This document shows positions 1 to 9,547 of a DNA stretch of 64,000 nt, one piece after another. Origin of the DNA: Lachnoclostridium sp. UBA1308 (GTDB lineage Bacteria; Bacillota; Clostridia; Lachnospirales; Lachnospiraceae). How positions within the stretch are numbered: the stretch's first letter is position 1; each line of letters begins with the position of its first letter. The stretch spans positions 51,776 through 115,775 of the forward strand of contig DBTU01000035.1 in assembly GCA_002307215.1 (NCBI GenBank), read 5' to 3'. Under the pieces are notes generated by a model that did not search any database, was not told where the DNA came from, and saw nothing but the letters and a program-made list of their open reading frames with translations. Both the position numbers and the translations under genes were made by a program.

Positions 1-1328
1 GCTCTTCCAGCTGCTCCTTGGAATGCTTCAGCGCATAAGAATTTCTGATTACCTCTACCTGCCGGGCAGAAAGCTCCTCCACGTGGGTAATCCCGTAAGT
101 ATTCAGAATATCTTGTATCTGTGCCTGAACAACAGCCTTGTTTTGTTTCGCCTCGTTGTAATCAGCCTCGAATTTCTTCTGCTTCTTAGCATGAAGCCGA
201 TTGAGTATAATATAGCCTATCATACCGATTGCAAAAAAAAGTGATAACAAAATCAATCCATATGGCTTAAATCCTGTAACCACTCCGACAATCAGTGCCA
301 CAGCACAACCGGGTAGAATACTTACTAGGATATGAATCCTTGCTCTCTTATTTAGACGATCCTTCCGGTATTGTAGTTCCAAATCATTTTTATCAAGTTC
401 TGTAAGCCTGTTCCCCAGCTTCTGAAGTTCATCTATATGCTTTCTTAATGAGACTTCAGATTGCTGTTCCTGTTCCCAGACCGTTATTTTCGCTTTCAGT
501 TCCTGCTCTTGCTGCCCGAGGGAATTCTCTTGTCTTATCAATTCCCGGTAACTGCGGTATTTCTCGGTAATAGCCGGAAGCTGTTCGATTATTTTTGTAG
601 CCTCTTGATCTTCACTGCTTGATAGGGCAAGTTTTTGTTTGTCAAGGCTCTGTTCCTTTTGAATCAATTCGCGAAGCTGCAGGGTCAGTTGATCCATTTT
701 TTCTTCCCTTACAATACCGTCTTCAATCTCTGACTGCAGTGTCTTTAAAACCGTTGTGTTCAGTAACGCTTCCAACTGCTTTCGTTGATCCGTCAGCAAG
801 CTGACTGCCTTCGCAACATTAACCTCTTTGCTTTTTGCTATGGACAGGTTTGTAATATAATTGCGTACTTGTCCTGCAAGCTCTGTGTCGGTCGACGCTT
901 TTAGCTGTTCGATACTGATGGTATTCTTATAAGTTGTTTCTGTCAGCCCCGTGACCAATTCGCTGATAAGTCCCTCCTTCAGCTTGACTTCCCTTCCGGT
1001 TGATAAATCCACTATGGCAAAGCTTTTATCATTAGCATGAAAGCTTCGCTGAAGGCGGTATTCCTTTTCTCCTATTTTGATATCCATACTACCGCTATAT
1101 GCACCGGGATAATCCCACGGTAAATATCTCGTATAGATATCCTCCTTCGAAGCAGCTCCCCTTCCTCTCAGCCTCTCTATGCCAAACAGCATTCCCCTGA
1201 TAAAGGAATGTATGGTCGATTTACCGGCCTCATTATCACCATATATCAGGTTGATGCCCGGTTTTAATTCTATCTCACGGTTTTGGAACCGGCCAAAGTA
1301 ATTCAGCTTCAGTTTACGAAAAAGCATC
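1..1328 (-). CDS. SbcC/YhaN-like AAA ATPase (partial, C-terminus outside window)
   Basis: The ATG at 1328-1326 opens a frame that stays open to the window edge, about 442 residues. The N-terminus reads MLFRKLKLNYFGRF and is followed by a Walker A motif GDNEAGKST near residues 31-39, the arrangement of SbcC/Rad50/YhaN ATPases. A long Glu/Gln/Lys-rich coiled coil follows, then a hydrophobic pair of segments (about residues 345-385), which fits the YhaN-type membrane-associated subgroup better than classical SbcC. It lies 27 bp downstream of an SbcD-like nuclease, so the two probably form a DNA end-processing complex. The Walker B half is off the window. Confidence 0.85.
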
Positions 1329-1355
1329 CTTCACCAAACCTTTCTATTCTTAATA

Positions 1356-2423
1356 TTAATTTTTCGAGCCAAGCAATGCTTCGATTCCATAGTAAAGTGC
1401 CTTTCTGGCTACCTCATCCTGCTTTGCATTCTCACGTATTCTCTGTATGAACATACCAATCATGTTATCGGCATTCTCCCGGTATAAGGCATCAAAATCA
1501 TAGTCCGGAACTGACTGGTCCTCTGCTTCGAGTACATTCCCTATCTTAATTAGGGCTTCTCTATCAAAATGCATTGTCTCGTCCCTGACTCCCTGAATAT
1601 TGAAGGTATAAATATTATTTGCACCTCCGGTATGGATTGCCTCCTTTGCCTGATCAAGCAGCGAACCATTTGTCGTCTCCTGATCAACAGAAAGATTAAT
1701 CCTTTTGTATGTGCGGATGCTACTTGGAATGAAACGGATTACTGTAGTGATTTCTCCCGAAGCCTCCCGGTTAATCTCACCAAGGATATAGCCTCTCTCG
1801 CCCAGATCATTTTTATCGGTCGGCTCCAGAGAACCCGAATAGGCCATATGGTTGCTTATTATCTCCGGCTTATGGATATGTCCAAGAGCTATGTAATCAA
1901 ATCCGGAATCCAGTAACTTCTTTCGGTTCATCGGAATATTCTTCTCATCTCCGCCATGAGCAAGCAAAATATGAAATTTCTCATTCTTCTCCGGCTTTAC
2001 TCCGTCATATAATGGTTCCGTTATGTCCCTATTATAATAGCTGAAGCCATAAACCTCTGCTCCTACCTCTGTAAATTCCACTTTCCCCATCTTATCCGTC
2101 AGGAACATATGAACCCTTTCGTTCCAATCAAACTCTTGATAATAGGACCTGGTCCCAATATAATCATGATTACCTGCCATAAGAACCACCTGTGCTGTGA
2201 CAAGCTTTCCTAGGATATAATTAACCTCTTTCAATTCCCTCATTAACGGCTGACGGTGAAATAAATCTCCTGCGATCAGAAGAAGCTCCACCTCCTCTTC
2301 ATTACAGATCGTAATTATATTCTGGAAGCTAGTCCAGATTTCCTTCTCCCGTTCGGGTCCCCAGGGCATATTCGCATCCGGTGATGCTCCAAGATGAATA
2401 TCTGCAATATGTAAAAACTTCAT
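1356..2423 (-). CDS. SbcD/YhaO-like metallophosphoesterase (DNA repair exonuclease)
   Basis: A 355-residue calcineurin-like phosphoesterase. It shows the five metal-binding motifs in order: HIADIHLGA at the N-terminus, AGDLFHR, AGNHD, LLAHGGD and ALGHIHKPE. These coordinate two metal ions in SbcD/Mre11-type nucleases. The start chosen is ATG 2423 because GGAGG lies 5 nt before it; a TTG four codons upstream overlaps that ribosome binding site. It is followed after 27 bp by the SbcC-like ATPase. YhaO/YhaN of Bacillus is the nearest model by architecture; the exact nuclease substrate is not visible from sequence. Confidence 0.9.
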   Translation of the reverse strand: MKFLHIADIHLGASPDANMPWGPEREKEIWTSFQNIITICNEEEVELLLIAGDLFHRQPLMRELKEVNYILGKLVTAQVVLMAGNHDYIGTRSYYQEFDWNERVHMFLTDKMGKVEFTEVGAEVYGFSYYNRDITEPLYDGVKPEKNEKFHILLAHGGDEKNIPMNRKKLLDSGFDYIALGHIHKPEIISNHMAYSGSLEPTDKNDLGERGYILGEINREASGEITTVIRFIPSSIRTYKRINLSVDQETTNGSLLDQAKEAIHTGGANNIYTFNIQGVRDETMHFDREALIKIGNVLEAEDQSVPDYDFDALYRENADNMIGMFIQRIRENAKQDEVARKALYYGIEALLGSKN

Positions 2424-2642
2424 AGGCTCCTCCAATATCTTGTGAAAATCCGAGGTAAAACCTCCGATTCTTTGCTAATTATCCTTCTCAATGGTATCAT
2501 GGGCGGCGGGCATTCTGTGTCCGTTTTTTTGTAAATATTAATGATATCATACCACAATTCAAAGATAAAAAAAACGTTAAGTTTGAAGGTGAAATATATA
2601 ATACATGATTTCTATCATGCAGACTCTATTGATAATCATGTA

Positions 2643-2809
2643 ATTTCTTCATAGAATGTTCACTGATTTAATATACTTTCTACACAATTTGCAGTTATAA
2701 TAAGTTTATAGAGTTAATCAAACAAAACAGCTAACAAATAAATTAATATAGATTTTCATAATTTCTCCCCCTCAAAAGCCAACCTAATATGTTGGCTTTT
2801 CCTCTGCCC
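2643..2809 (+). repeat. Tandem duplication, copy 1 (candidate small RNA gene)
   Basis: A 167-bp unit repeated at 2822-2988 with about 90% identity. It holds a TATAAT hexamer (2696-2701), a C-rich segment TTTCTCCCCCTC (2762-2773) and a perfect 10-bp stem (2774-2783 with 2791-2800) whose 3' arm ends in TTTT. On the plus strand this would give a transcript of about 95 nt ending in a terminator, with an unpaired CCCCC able to pair with GGAGG. No good -35 was found. The hairpin could instead end transcription of the minus-strand ABC operon. Confidence 0.6.
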
Positions 2810-2821
2810 TTTTGCATGTTT

Positions 2822-2988
2822 ATTTCTTCATAAAATGTTCACTGATTTAATATATTTTCTACACAATTTGCGGTTATAATAAGTTTATAAAGTTAATCAC
2901 CTAAATAAGCCTACAAGTAAATTAACATAGATTTTCATAAATTTCTCCCCCACAAAGCCAACCTAATCAGTTGGCTTTTCCTCTGCCC
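2822..2988 (+). repeat. Tandem duplication, copy 2 (candidate small RNA gene)
   Basis: Second copy of the 167-bp unit, 12 bp after the first. It keeps the TATAAT hexamer (2875-2880), the C-rich TTTCTCCCCC and the GCCAAC/GTTGGC stem (2954-2962 with 2970-2978), while the loop changes from CTAATAT to CTAATCA. Conservation of stem, C-rich tract and TATAAT with drift between them suggests these parts are kept by selection or that the duplication is recent. Confidence 0.6.
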
Positions 2989-3047
2989 ATAAGTAATTTA
3001 CTTTCCATTACCAATTCGATCATAAATCAGGGGTGTGAAATTGTTCT

Positions 3048-3923
3048 TTATTTCACACTGTTCATTGTATAAATATATGCATCTTCAAGTGTCGGCTCAG
3101 TGATTATTCCGGGTATATCAGGTTGCTTGTCTGAAATTATCCTGGCTTCGATGCTGTCCTCCACATACTTTTTTGAAGATATGAAGTACCTGGCGGAAAT
3201 TTTATGAAACTCCTCCTCGTTATCCAGTCTACATATCCACACGCAATCCTTTACTTGCTTTAATAACGCATCCCTATTCCCGTTATAGATTAAATTACCT
3301 TTTCTAAGAATACCCAATGAATTGCAGGTGGCAGCCAGATCCTCCAATACATGTGTTGAAAATAATACGATTCTATCCCTGGAGAAGTCCACTAATAAGT
3401 TTCTGATACGTATCCGTTCTTCCGGATCAAGCCCTGTAGTTGGTTCATCTACGATCAAGATCTGTGGATTATGCAGTAAGGCCTGAACCAATCCTACGCG
3501 TCGCTTCATTCCACCGGATAATTGTCTGTTCTTCTTTTTTTGATGTTCCATAAGGCTTGTTTTCTCCAAGTAATAGTCTATCTGCTTTTTACATTCTGCT
3601 TTTGGAATACCAGCTAATCCACCCATATATTCCAAAGTCTCCCGTACCGACAGGTTTGGATAGAGGCCAAGTTCCTGCGGCAGATAGCCTATCAGTCTTT
3701 GTATCTTTTCATAATTTCCTACTTTTAAATCTATTCCGCCAAGCATTATATTTCCGCTTGTTGGCTTTATAATGGTTGTTAGCACTCTCATAAGTGTCGT
3801 TTTTCCGGCTCCATTTTCACCCAACAAACCATAGATTCCCTGATTTATACTCAAATTCATGTGATTAATCGCAAGTGTCCCCTTTCCAAATTGTACTGAT
3901 AAATCATTGATTTCTATTGACAT
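3048..3923 (-). CDS. ABC transporter ATP-binding protein
   Basis: A 291-residue ABC ATPase. Walker A is GENGAGKT (residues 35-42), the signature is LSGGMKRR, and Walker B is ILIVDEPTTGLD, followed by the switch histidine in FSTHVLED. The C-terminal 70 residues resemble the accessory domain of BcrA/NatA-type exporters. It is last in a minus-strand operon behind two ABC-2 permeases and a two-component system, the usual layout for a regulated antimicrobial-peptide or stress exporter. The substrate cannot be told. Confidence 0.92.
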   Translation of the reverse strand: MSIEINDLSVQFGKGTLAINHMNLSINQGIYGLLGENGAGKTTLMRVLTTIIKPTSGNIMLGGIDLKVGNYEKIQRLIGYLPQELGLYPNLSVRETLEYMGGLAGIPKAECKKQIDYYLEKTSLMEHQKKKNRQLSGGMKRRVGLVQALLHNPQILIVDEPTTGLDPEERIRIRNLLVDFSRDRIVLFSTHVLEDLAATCNSLGILRKGNLIYNGNRDALLKQVKDCVWICRLDNEEEFHKISARYFISSKKYVEDSIEARIISDKQPDIPGIITEPTLEDAYIYTMNSVK

Positions 3924-3932
3924 TACTTTACC

Positions 3933-4589
3933 TCATCCCTTTCTTTTCCATACGAGTAATCTTCTATTTATATAAATCAAAATAATTGATATGAATATTG
4001 CAACCAGCTTTCCGATGATCCAATCTTTTGATATCTCCATGTCTTGGTTGCTGCCATAACCAAATACATTAATGTACATAGGAATGTTTTTTCCAACTGT
4101 TGAATTCAAAGTGATCCAGATCAAAAAAGTGCTCCCAATACCCGCCCATAAATTCTTAATTACATTGACCAGGGTATACGCTAATGTTCCAAAGAACAGC
4201 ACACTTGCGGAGCAGGCGAATATTGCTGTTATATACGATAACATCCAATTTGTTTGCGTCTCGTAACTTATCGTTTTCAAATAAAAAACCCAATAATCCA
4301 AACTGAGCAGAATACTGATATATATGATCTGAATCAATAACCTCTGCGTGATCGTATGGAATCTATTCTTATCCGGCAACAGATTAAAAACCTCCCAATG
4401 ATTATCCTGCACCTCCCGGTAATAGGTATCAGCGCAGAATATAATGGCTAACAACGCAACATTAGCATCCATCGCAGCCCCAATCTCTTCTCTGTAAGAT
4501 ACCCCTCTGATCAGTGCCAATATTAACAGGAAGGCTACGGAGTAACACGCCTTTACTCCAGTCAGTACAATTCTTATATTATACTTCAA
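3933..4589 (-). CDS. ABC-2 type transporter permease, short subunit
   Basis: A hydrophobic protein of about 218 residues with six likely membrane segments, sitting 9 bp upstream of its ATPase. The start is taken as TTG 4589, which overlaps the TGA stop of the upstream permease and lies 9 nt after GAGGAG; the longer reading from TTG 4610 has no ribosome binding site. It probably forms the membrane channel together with the larger permease. No substrate-determining motif was recognised. Confidence 0.75.
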   Translation of the reverse strand: MKYNIRIVLTGVKACYSVAFLLILALIRGVSYREEIGAAMDANVALLAIIFCADTYYREVQDNHWEVFNLLPDKNRFHTITQRLLIQIIYISILLSLDYWVFYLKTISYETQTNWMLSYITAIFACSASVLFFGTLAYTLVNVIKNLWAGIGSTFLIWITLNSTVGKNIPMYINVFGYGSNQDMEISKDWIIGKLVAIFISIILIYINRRLLVWKRKG

Positions 4590-5665
4590 TAGACTCGTCT
4601 CCTCTTCCAAATCGTAATACTTAAAATAACAATCAGTAATGCACTTACTAAAAGAATAACCTGATTAAATACAGCTTGCGGCGGTGTCCTTGTCTCAAAA
4701 AATATGTTCGGAAATCGAACCAATATTGCTAATTTACGAATTTTATAACCAAAGCTCCCATCCTCCATCTTGGTGCCCATATTGGAATAGATCATATATA
4801 AAACCAAAGCCGGTACCGCCGGCAAGGGACTTTTAAAAAGCACTGCAATAACCGTGTAAACACATGCAACCATAAGTAAATTAGGAACGACATACAACGT
4901 TACTGCAAACCATAGATCCAGGAAGGAAACCGAAAATCCAACCGCCTTTCCTTGCAGCATAACAAAAACGTCAAACAATAATGTAACTGCGACCACAACA
5001 ATACCTATGGCTGCCATACCTCCGAGTAATTTGCCGATGATATATTGCCATGCCTTCATCGGTTTTGTATGCAGCAATTCATAAATATCACGCTTTGAAT
5101 CCCCGATAAACAAAAATGCAAACATGAGAATAGCATAAAATATAATAGATACGCTAAAGTAATCCGCATATTTTCGAGAAAAATAATTACTGAACGTATG
5201 CTCTTTCAGAGAATCTTTAATATACTGATTGGCCTCCTCAACCGTGGCCTGTTTCATATCAGCTTCCTGAAAATAACTCTCAACACTCAAAAAGTGGTAA
5301 TTGGCCTCTATATACTCCGCCACTTCCGCAAAAGACATCTTGCTATTCTGAAGTTTACTTACCAGCTTATCCACTTCTTCCTGACTATAACCCACCTCAT
5401 CTACCATATCCTGACCCAGTTTCTCAAGTCCTATAGAATATTGCTCCACCTTCGAAGTAGGTATATATCCATCCATAATATCTGCATCTGCAATTTCAGA
5501 ATACTTCTCTAAGGTAGGTATCTCGCTTTCCTCCTTAAAATAATGTATCTCCAGATAAGGAGATATACTGCTGTAGACACTTAATACAACCAAGATTGCT
5601 CCAATATAATAAATTGGATTTTTAAAATATCTCTTTAGCTCCATCTTTATTATCGTTCTTAACAT
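4586..5665 (-). CDS. ABC-2 type transporter permease, large subunit
   Basis: About 359 residues. The N-terminus MLRTIIKMELKRYFKNPIYY is typical of ABC-2 permeases. One membrane helix is followed by an extracytoplasmic stretch of about 130 charged residues, then five more helices. ATG 5665 was chosen because GAGAGG lies 7 nt upstream; the longer frame adds an unlikely Phe/Cys-rich leader. It ends overlapping the next permease and is probably translationally coupled to it. Confidence 0.82.
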   Translation of the reverse strand: MLRTIIKMELKRYFKNPIYYIGAILVVLSVYSSISPYLEIHYFKEESEIPTLEKYSEIADADIMDGYIPTSKVEQYSIGLEKLGQDMVDEVGYSQEEVDKLVSKLQNSKMSFAEVAEYIEANYHFLSVESYFQEADMKQATVEEANQYIKDSLKEHTFSNYFSRKYADYFSVSIIFYAILMFAFLFIGDSKRDIYELLHTKPMKAWQYIIGKLLGGMAAIGIVVVAVTLLFDVFVMLQGKAVGFSVSFLDLWFAVTLYVVPNLLMVACVYTVIAVLFKSPLPAVPALVLYMIYSNMGTKMEDGSFGYKIRKLAILVRFPNIFFETRTPPQAVFNQVILLVSALLIVILSITIWKRRRVY

Positions 5666-5829
5666 TTCCGTACCTCTCTTTCCATTTAAGAGTAACAAAA
5701 GATTAGCTACAAAAAAACAACAAAAAAAGAACATCCATATAATGATGCCATCTCCATCTGCCAGCCTAATCTATGCTTTCGGAAGTGCCCTTCTTAACTG
5801 AATGTTCCTTAAATATATATCTATTGGAA

Positions 5830-7023
5830 TTAAACTCTGATATTAAACTCTGCCTTTACACTTGCACCGGTATTAATATCATTTTCAATTCGTACTTTTC
5901 CTCCATGCTTTTCGCATAACAACTTACTGATATACAGTCCTAATCCAAAGTGTCCCATATCATCAGGGGGATTATCATGATAGTATGCCTTCGTTACCAA
6001 ATCAATATTATCCTCCTGAAAACCCACTCCATCATCACACACCTGAATCTGTAATATAGAATTAATAAAGACTATTGATATCACAATTTTTCTTGTAGCA
6101 TAACGCACAGCATTAGAAACCAAATTTTCGTACACTTCATAAATCAACGCCCTATCCGCCCAAAAAGATAAGGGTTCTTGTGGCTCCTCCAAGATATTAA
6201 TTACAATATTTTTCGGGCCCGCAAGAATAACTGCTGTCGTTTTCAATTGCTTGATAAACTCTGCTGTAATAATAGCTTCATACTCAGTATTTCTATCCTC
6301 CAGACTTGACATCTGTCTCATTTTATCGATGAACAATGTCAAACGATCTGTCTGCTTATCACAGGATACTATAATTTCACTTAATCTTTCCTTATCAAAC
6401 TTATCTTGCGGAATAAATTCAATTAACATCTCATGATAACCTTTTAATATTGCAAGAGGGGCTCGCAAATCATGGGTAATTGCGGCTTTCAGATTCTTCT
6501 GTTCTTCTATCATCTTCCACAGATATTTGTTATTAATCAGCAATTGTCCTCTCATATGTTCAAAGGAAGAACACAATCTTCCCATTTCATCTTGAAGATC
6601 ATAACTAATTTGAAAATCCAAATTATTGCGAGCTATTTCCTGTGAACCTTCTTCTAAAATTTTAATTGGAACCTTTAATTTATTTTTGTAAAATATAAGT
6701 ACAGCCAGTCCTGCACCTAAAGTCGTAAGTATTAAGGGTGTCCAGGTTTCGATAAAATCACAAGCTTCCGATATATGATAGTCGATATTTGACATTACAT
6801 ATGAACCGGGACGAGGCGTCTTTATTTGTACTCCATATTCCTCTTCGGTCTGTATTACCATATCATAATATTTATCTTTATCTATATAATTCAACCACAC
6901 ATTATCTTGGATTCGTTGTGTTGTTGAAATAATAATTGCTGAGGCAAAGAAACTTACGGTCAATGCAATCAGTAAATATAACATAATTGTTTTCTTCAAC
7001 GATAATTGTTTTAACTGTTCCAT
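5830..7023 (-). CDS. Sensor histidine kinase
   Basis: 397 residues. Two membrane helices (about 12-32 and 94-112) bracket a small extracytoplasmic sensor, followed by HAMP, a HisKA box with ITHDLRAPLA (phospho-acceptor His184) and a HATPase domain with N box NLVSNAVRYA, G1 DDGVGF and G2 GHFGLGLYISK. Its start overlaps the end of the response regulator by 13 nt, so the two are co-translated. It probably senses a cell-envelope signal and controls the downstream ABC exporter. Confidence 0.93.
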   Translation of the reverse strand: MEQLKQLSLKKTIMLYLLIALTVSFFASAIIISTTQRIQDNVWLNYIDKDKYYDMVIQTEEEYGVQIKTPRPGSYVMSNIDYHISEACDFIETWTPLILTTLGAGLAVLIFYKNKLKVPIKILEEGSQEIARNNLDFQISYDLQDEMGRLCSSFEHMRGQLLINNKYLWKMIEEQKNLKAAITHDLRAPLAILKGYHEMLIEFIPQDKFDKERLSEIIVSCDKQTDRLTLFIDKMRQMSSLEDRNTEYEAIITAEFIKQLKTTAVILAGPKNIVINILEEPQEPLSFWADRALIYEVYENLVSNAVRYATRKIVISIVFINSILQIQVCDDGVGFQEDNIDLVTKAYYHDNPPDDMGHFGLGLYISKLLCEKHGGKVRIENDINTGASVKAEFNIRV

Positions 7024-7685
7024 TTATAACCGCACCCCCATACTGTTTCAATAAATTCTTGCTCCGTATATTCCGATAATTTATTTCTAATTCTGCGAAC
7101 TAGTTCTGTCACGATCTTACTGTCGCCTTCTCCCTCATAGCCCCATATCTTTTCATATATGCTCTCTTTATCAAAAACCAGTCCGGCATGCGAAGCAAGA
7201 AATTCAACTATTTCATACTCCATCTTTGTCAGATTTATTTCCGTCTCGAGGTATTGTACCGTTCTTCCAACAAAATCTATACTCAGTTGATCTACAAATT
7301 TAACTCTCCTCTTATCTCTATTTCGTTCTTCTCTTTTTATATGCGTGATAATTCTGGCCTCCAGTTCCCTTAAACGGAAGGGCTTAAGAATATAATCATC
7401 CCCACCCGATAACAACCCATTAATGATATCCTGTTCCTCTACCTTGGCTGTTAAAAACAGAATTGGACATGATACCTTATTTCTTATTTGTTTACATACC
7501 TCCAAGCCATTAATTTTAGGCATATTTATATCAAGTAAAATAAGATCGGGTGAGATACCGATCCTATCCAATGCGTCTTTCCCATCAATTGCTGTATAGA
7601 TGATGTAATTCTTCAATTCAAAATAGCCTTTTAGCATTTTCAATAATTCGATATCGTCATCAACTATGAGAAGCTTATATTGCAT
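7011..7685 (-). CDS. OmpR-family response regulator
   Basis: 224 residues. The receiver domain has acidic VDDD at residues 8-11, phospho-acceptor Asp52 in LLDINMP, a Thr in LTAK and Lys101 in ILKPF. A winged-helix DNA-binding domain follows (about 130-224). GGGAGG lies 6 nt before the ATG. It is first in the operon with the kinase and ABC genes and probably activates the operon's promoter in the 7686-7900 spacer. Confidence 0.94.
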   Translation of the reverse strand: MQYKLLIVDDDIELLKMLKGYFELKNYIIYTAIDGKDALDRIGISPDLILLDINMPKINGLEVCKQIRNKVSCPILFLTAKVEEQDIINGLLSGGDDYILKPFRLRELEARIITHIKREERNRDKRRVKFVDQLSIDFVGRTVQYLETEINLTKMEYEIVEFLASHAGLVFDKESIYEKIWGYEGEGDSKIVTELVRRIRNKLSEYTEQEFIETVWGCGYKWNS

Positions 7686-7910
7686 CCGAGTCCTCCCTTA
7701 ATAGAAAATATACTTCATTATAAAGCAAAATTATCTACAAATAAACAACCATCAAAATTATTACAAAATTTCTTTCGACAGAAGCCTCCAATACCAGCGT
7801 CTTTTCCCACTACTAAAATTTTAATTCTCCCTTCTGTTTCTGCGTATCTGTTTTAATTAAAAACATTACGTTTTTTATGCACTTTATATCTAATATTATC
7901 GCTATAGAAA

Positions 7911-7931
7911 ACGTTTAAGTGGTTTTTTGAT
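7911..7931 (+). promoter_or_regulatory. Operator-like repeat, copy 1
   Basis: A 21-bp sequence beginning AACGTTTAAGTGG and ending TTTTTTGA, matched with one mismatch at 8128-8148, 217 bp away. It lies between a two-component operon and a lacI gene. The AAACGTTT core is palindromic, as in many LacI-family operators, so autoregulation with looping between two sites is possible. Confidence 0.4.
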
Positions 7932-8127
7932 AGTTATATAAAAAATACTTGCATTTTTCTCCGAAATTGTTTAAGATAGATATCAGTGACAAACATAATA
8001 ATTAGATGTAAATATAGACTAAACGCTATAATAAATTTTGTATGTAGCCGTCGATATGTAACATTGCACATATAAAATAGATACTATTTGAATTATATGT
8101 ACAATAAGCCTAAATTACATAATATTA

Positions 8128-8148
8128 AACGATTAAGTGGTTTTTTGA
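8128..8148 (+). promoter_or_regulatory. Operator-like repeat, copy 2
   Basis: Second copy of the 21-bp repeat (AACGATTAAGTGG then TTTTTTGA), 28 bp upstream of the lacI start codon. A regulator bound here would block its own transcription. Confidence 0.4.
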
Positions 8149-8176
8149 AATACTTTGTAGTAAGGAGTATTATACT

Positions 8177-9199
8177 GTGGTTTCTATCAAGGATGTATCA
8201 GCACAATGCGGCGTATCCGTGGCAACTGTAAGTAAAGCTTTAAATAATCATAGCGATATTGCAGAAACTACCAAGGAGAATGTAAGAAGAATAGCAAAAG
8301 AAATGGGCTACTTTCCGAATTCCTCAGCTAGAGCTTTAAAGACCAACCGGACCTATAACTTAGGAGTCTTATTTGTGGACGAGGCGCAAAGCGGCTTAAC
8401 CCATGAATATTTTGCTAATGTTTTGGACAGCTTTAAGGTCGAAGCGGAGAGAAACGGTTATGATATAACATTTATTAGCAAGAATACCGGACACAAGAAT
8501 ATGTCATATTATGAACACAGCAAATACCGTGGAGTAGACGGAGTAGTGATTGCATGTATCTGTTTTACCGATCCTCAGGTTTCAGAGTTAATTCATGGCA
8601 AGCTTCCGGTTGTAACAATCGATCATGTGTTTGATAATCGCACTGCTATCATCTCAGATAATATTAAAGGAATGAGAGAACTTATTACTTATATTTATGA
8701 GATGGGACACAGAAAAATAGCTTACATACACGGAGCGGATTCCTCAGTTACCCAGAATCGCGTGGGAAGTTTTTATAAGACCCTAGGGGAACTGAAAATA
8801 ACCGTACCGGATGCATATGTGAAAAGTGGCGTTTACCATGATCCTGATACTACGACCAGACTTACCAAAGAGCTTCTTGAACTAAAGGATCCACCAACCT
8901 GCATTGTTTTTCCGGATGATTTTTCCTGCATCGGAGGGATTAATGCTATTAAGGAACAGGGACTTCGTATACCTGAAGATATTTCAATTGCCGGATATGA
9001 TGGAATAACCCTTTCCCAAGTATTGGTTCCCAAATTAACCACCCTACAACAGGATACCGAAGCCTTGGGGAGAAGTGCTGCGGAAAAACTGATTGCGCTT
9101 ATTGGGAATCCGAAAGCTTCAATTATCGAACGAGTAGTTATTAAGGGCAAGGTTTTGCCCGGAAAAACGGTTCGTAAATTGAATGAAAAAAACACGTAA
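8177..9199 (+). CDS. LacI-family transcriptional regulator
   Basis: 340 residues. The N-terminal helix-turn-helix (VSIKDVSAQCGVSVATVSKA) and hinge helix (SARALKTN) are followed by a periplasmic-binding-protein-like effector domain. The start is GTG 8177, with AAGGAG 9 nt upstream. It directly precedes a CUT1 sugar ABC transporter on the same strand, so its ligand is probably the imported sugar or a breakdown product. Confidence 0.93.
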   Translation: MVSIKDVSAQCGVSVATVSKALNNHSDIAETTKENVRRIAKEMGYFPNSSARALKTNRTYNLGVLFVDEAQSGLTHEYFANVLDSFKVEAERNGYDITFISKNTGHKNMSYYEHSKYRGVDGVVIACICFTDPQVSELIHGKLPVVTIDHVFDNRTAIISDNIKGMRELITYIYEMGHRKIAYIHGADSSVTQNRVGSFYKTLGELKITVPDAYVKSGVYHDPDTTTRLTKELLELKDPPTCIVFPDDFSCIGGINAIKEQGLRIPEDISIAGYDGITLSQVLVPKLTTLQQDTEALGRSAAEKLIALIGNPKASIIERVVIKGKVLPGKTVRKLNEKNT

Positions 9200-9369
9200 A
9201 GAAAGGAAGAGAGTAAAACACCAGGAGTAATACTTACATAATTTAATGCACGACATGCAATAAAGACGTAAAAGTGTTTCATGAAAAAGTTTAAGACAAG
9301 TGGTTAATGTTACGAATTCAAAATACGGGGAGTATTTTTTATATAGTAGTAATTCAATTACCGTAACCA

Positions 9370-9547
9370 TACTTAAACTCCAGGTCTGAGAATAGACATT
9401 TTTTCAAAGTTGCGATGCCTCTTTTACGGCACTCAGCATACCCTACCTATCCCGGATTCCTGAGAAAATACGACAGGAACCTCTATGGCGACACCATGAT
9501 TAAGGAGGGGGGTAAAGCAGTTCAATTTTTACTTCCCTTATCTTTTT
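9370..9547 (+). ncRNA. Candidate structured RNA with intrinsic terminator
   Basis: Successive local stems can be drawn: GTCT/AGAC (around 9386-9399), TGCC/GGCA (9416-9431), TTCCTG/CAGGAA (about 9457-9479) and ATGG/CCAT (9485-9497). The last stem is GGGGGGTAAA (9507-9516) with TTTACTTCCC (9528-9537), then a T-rich tail to 9547. It matches no riboswitch consensus I recall. It may be a leader or a free RNA; the sugar operon starts 310 bp further on. Confidence 0.3.

Noticed and set aside
619..804. Plus-strand frame inside the SbcC-like gene
   Set aside because: It is a shadow of the minus-strand ATPase, with no ribosome binding site or protein-like composition.
8833..9370. Minus-strand frames overlapping the lacI gene end
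   Set aside because: They are antisense shadows running into AT-rich spacer without start signals.
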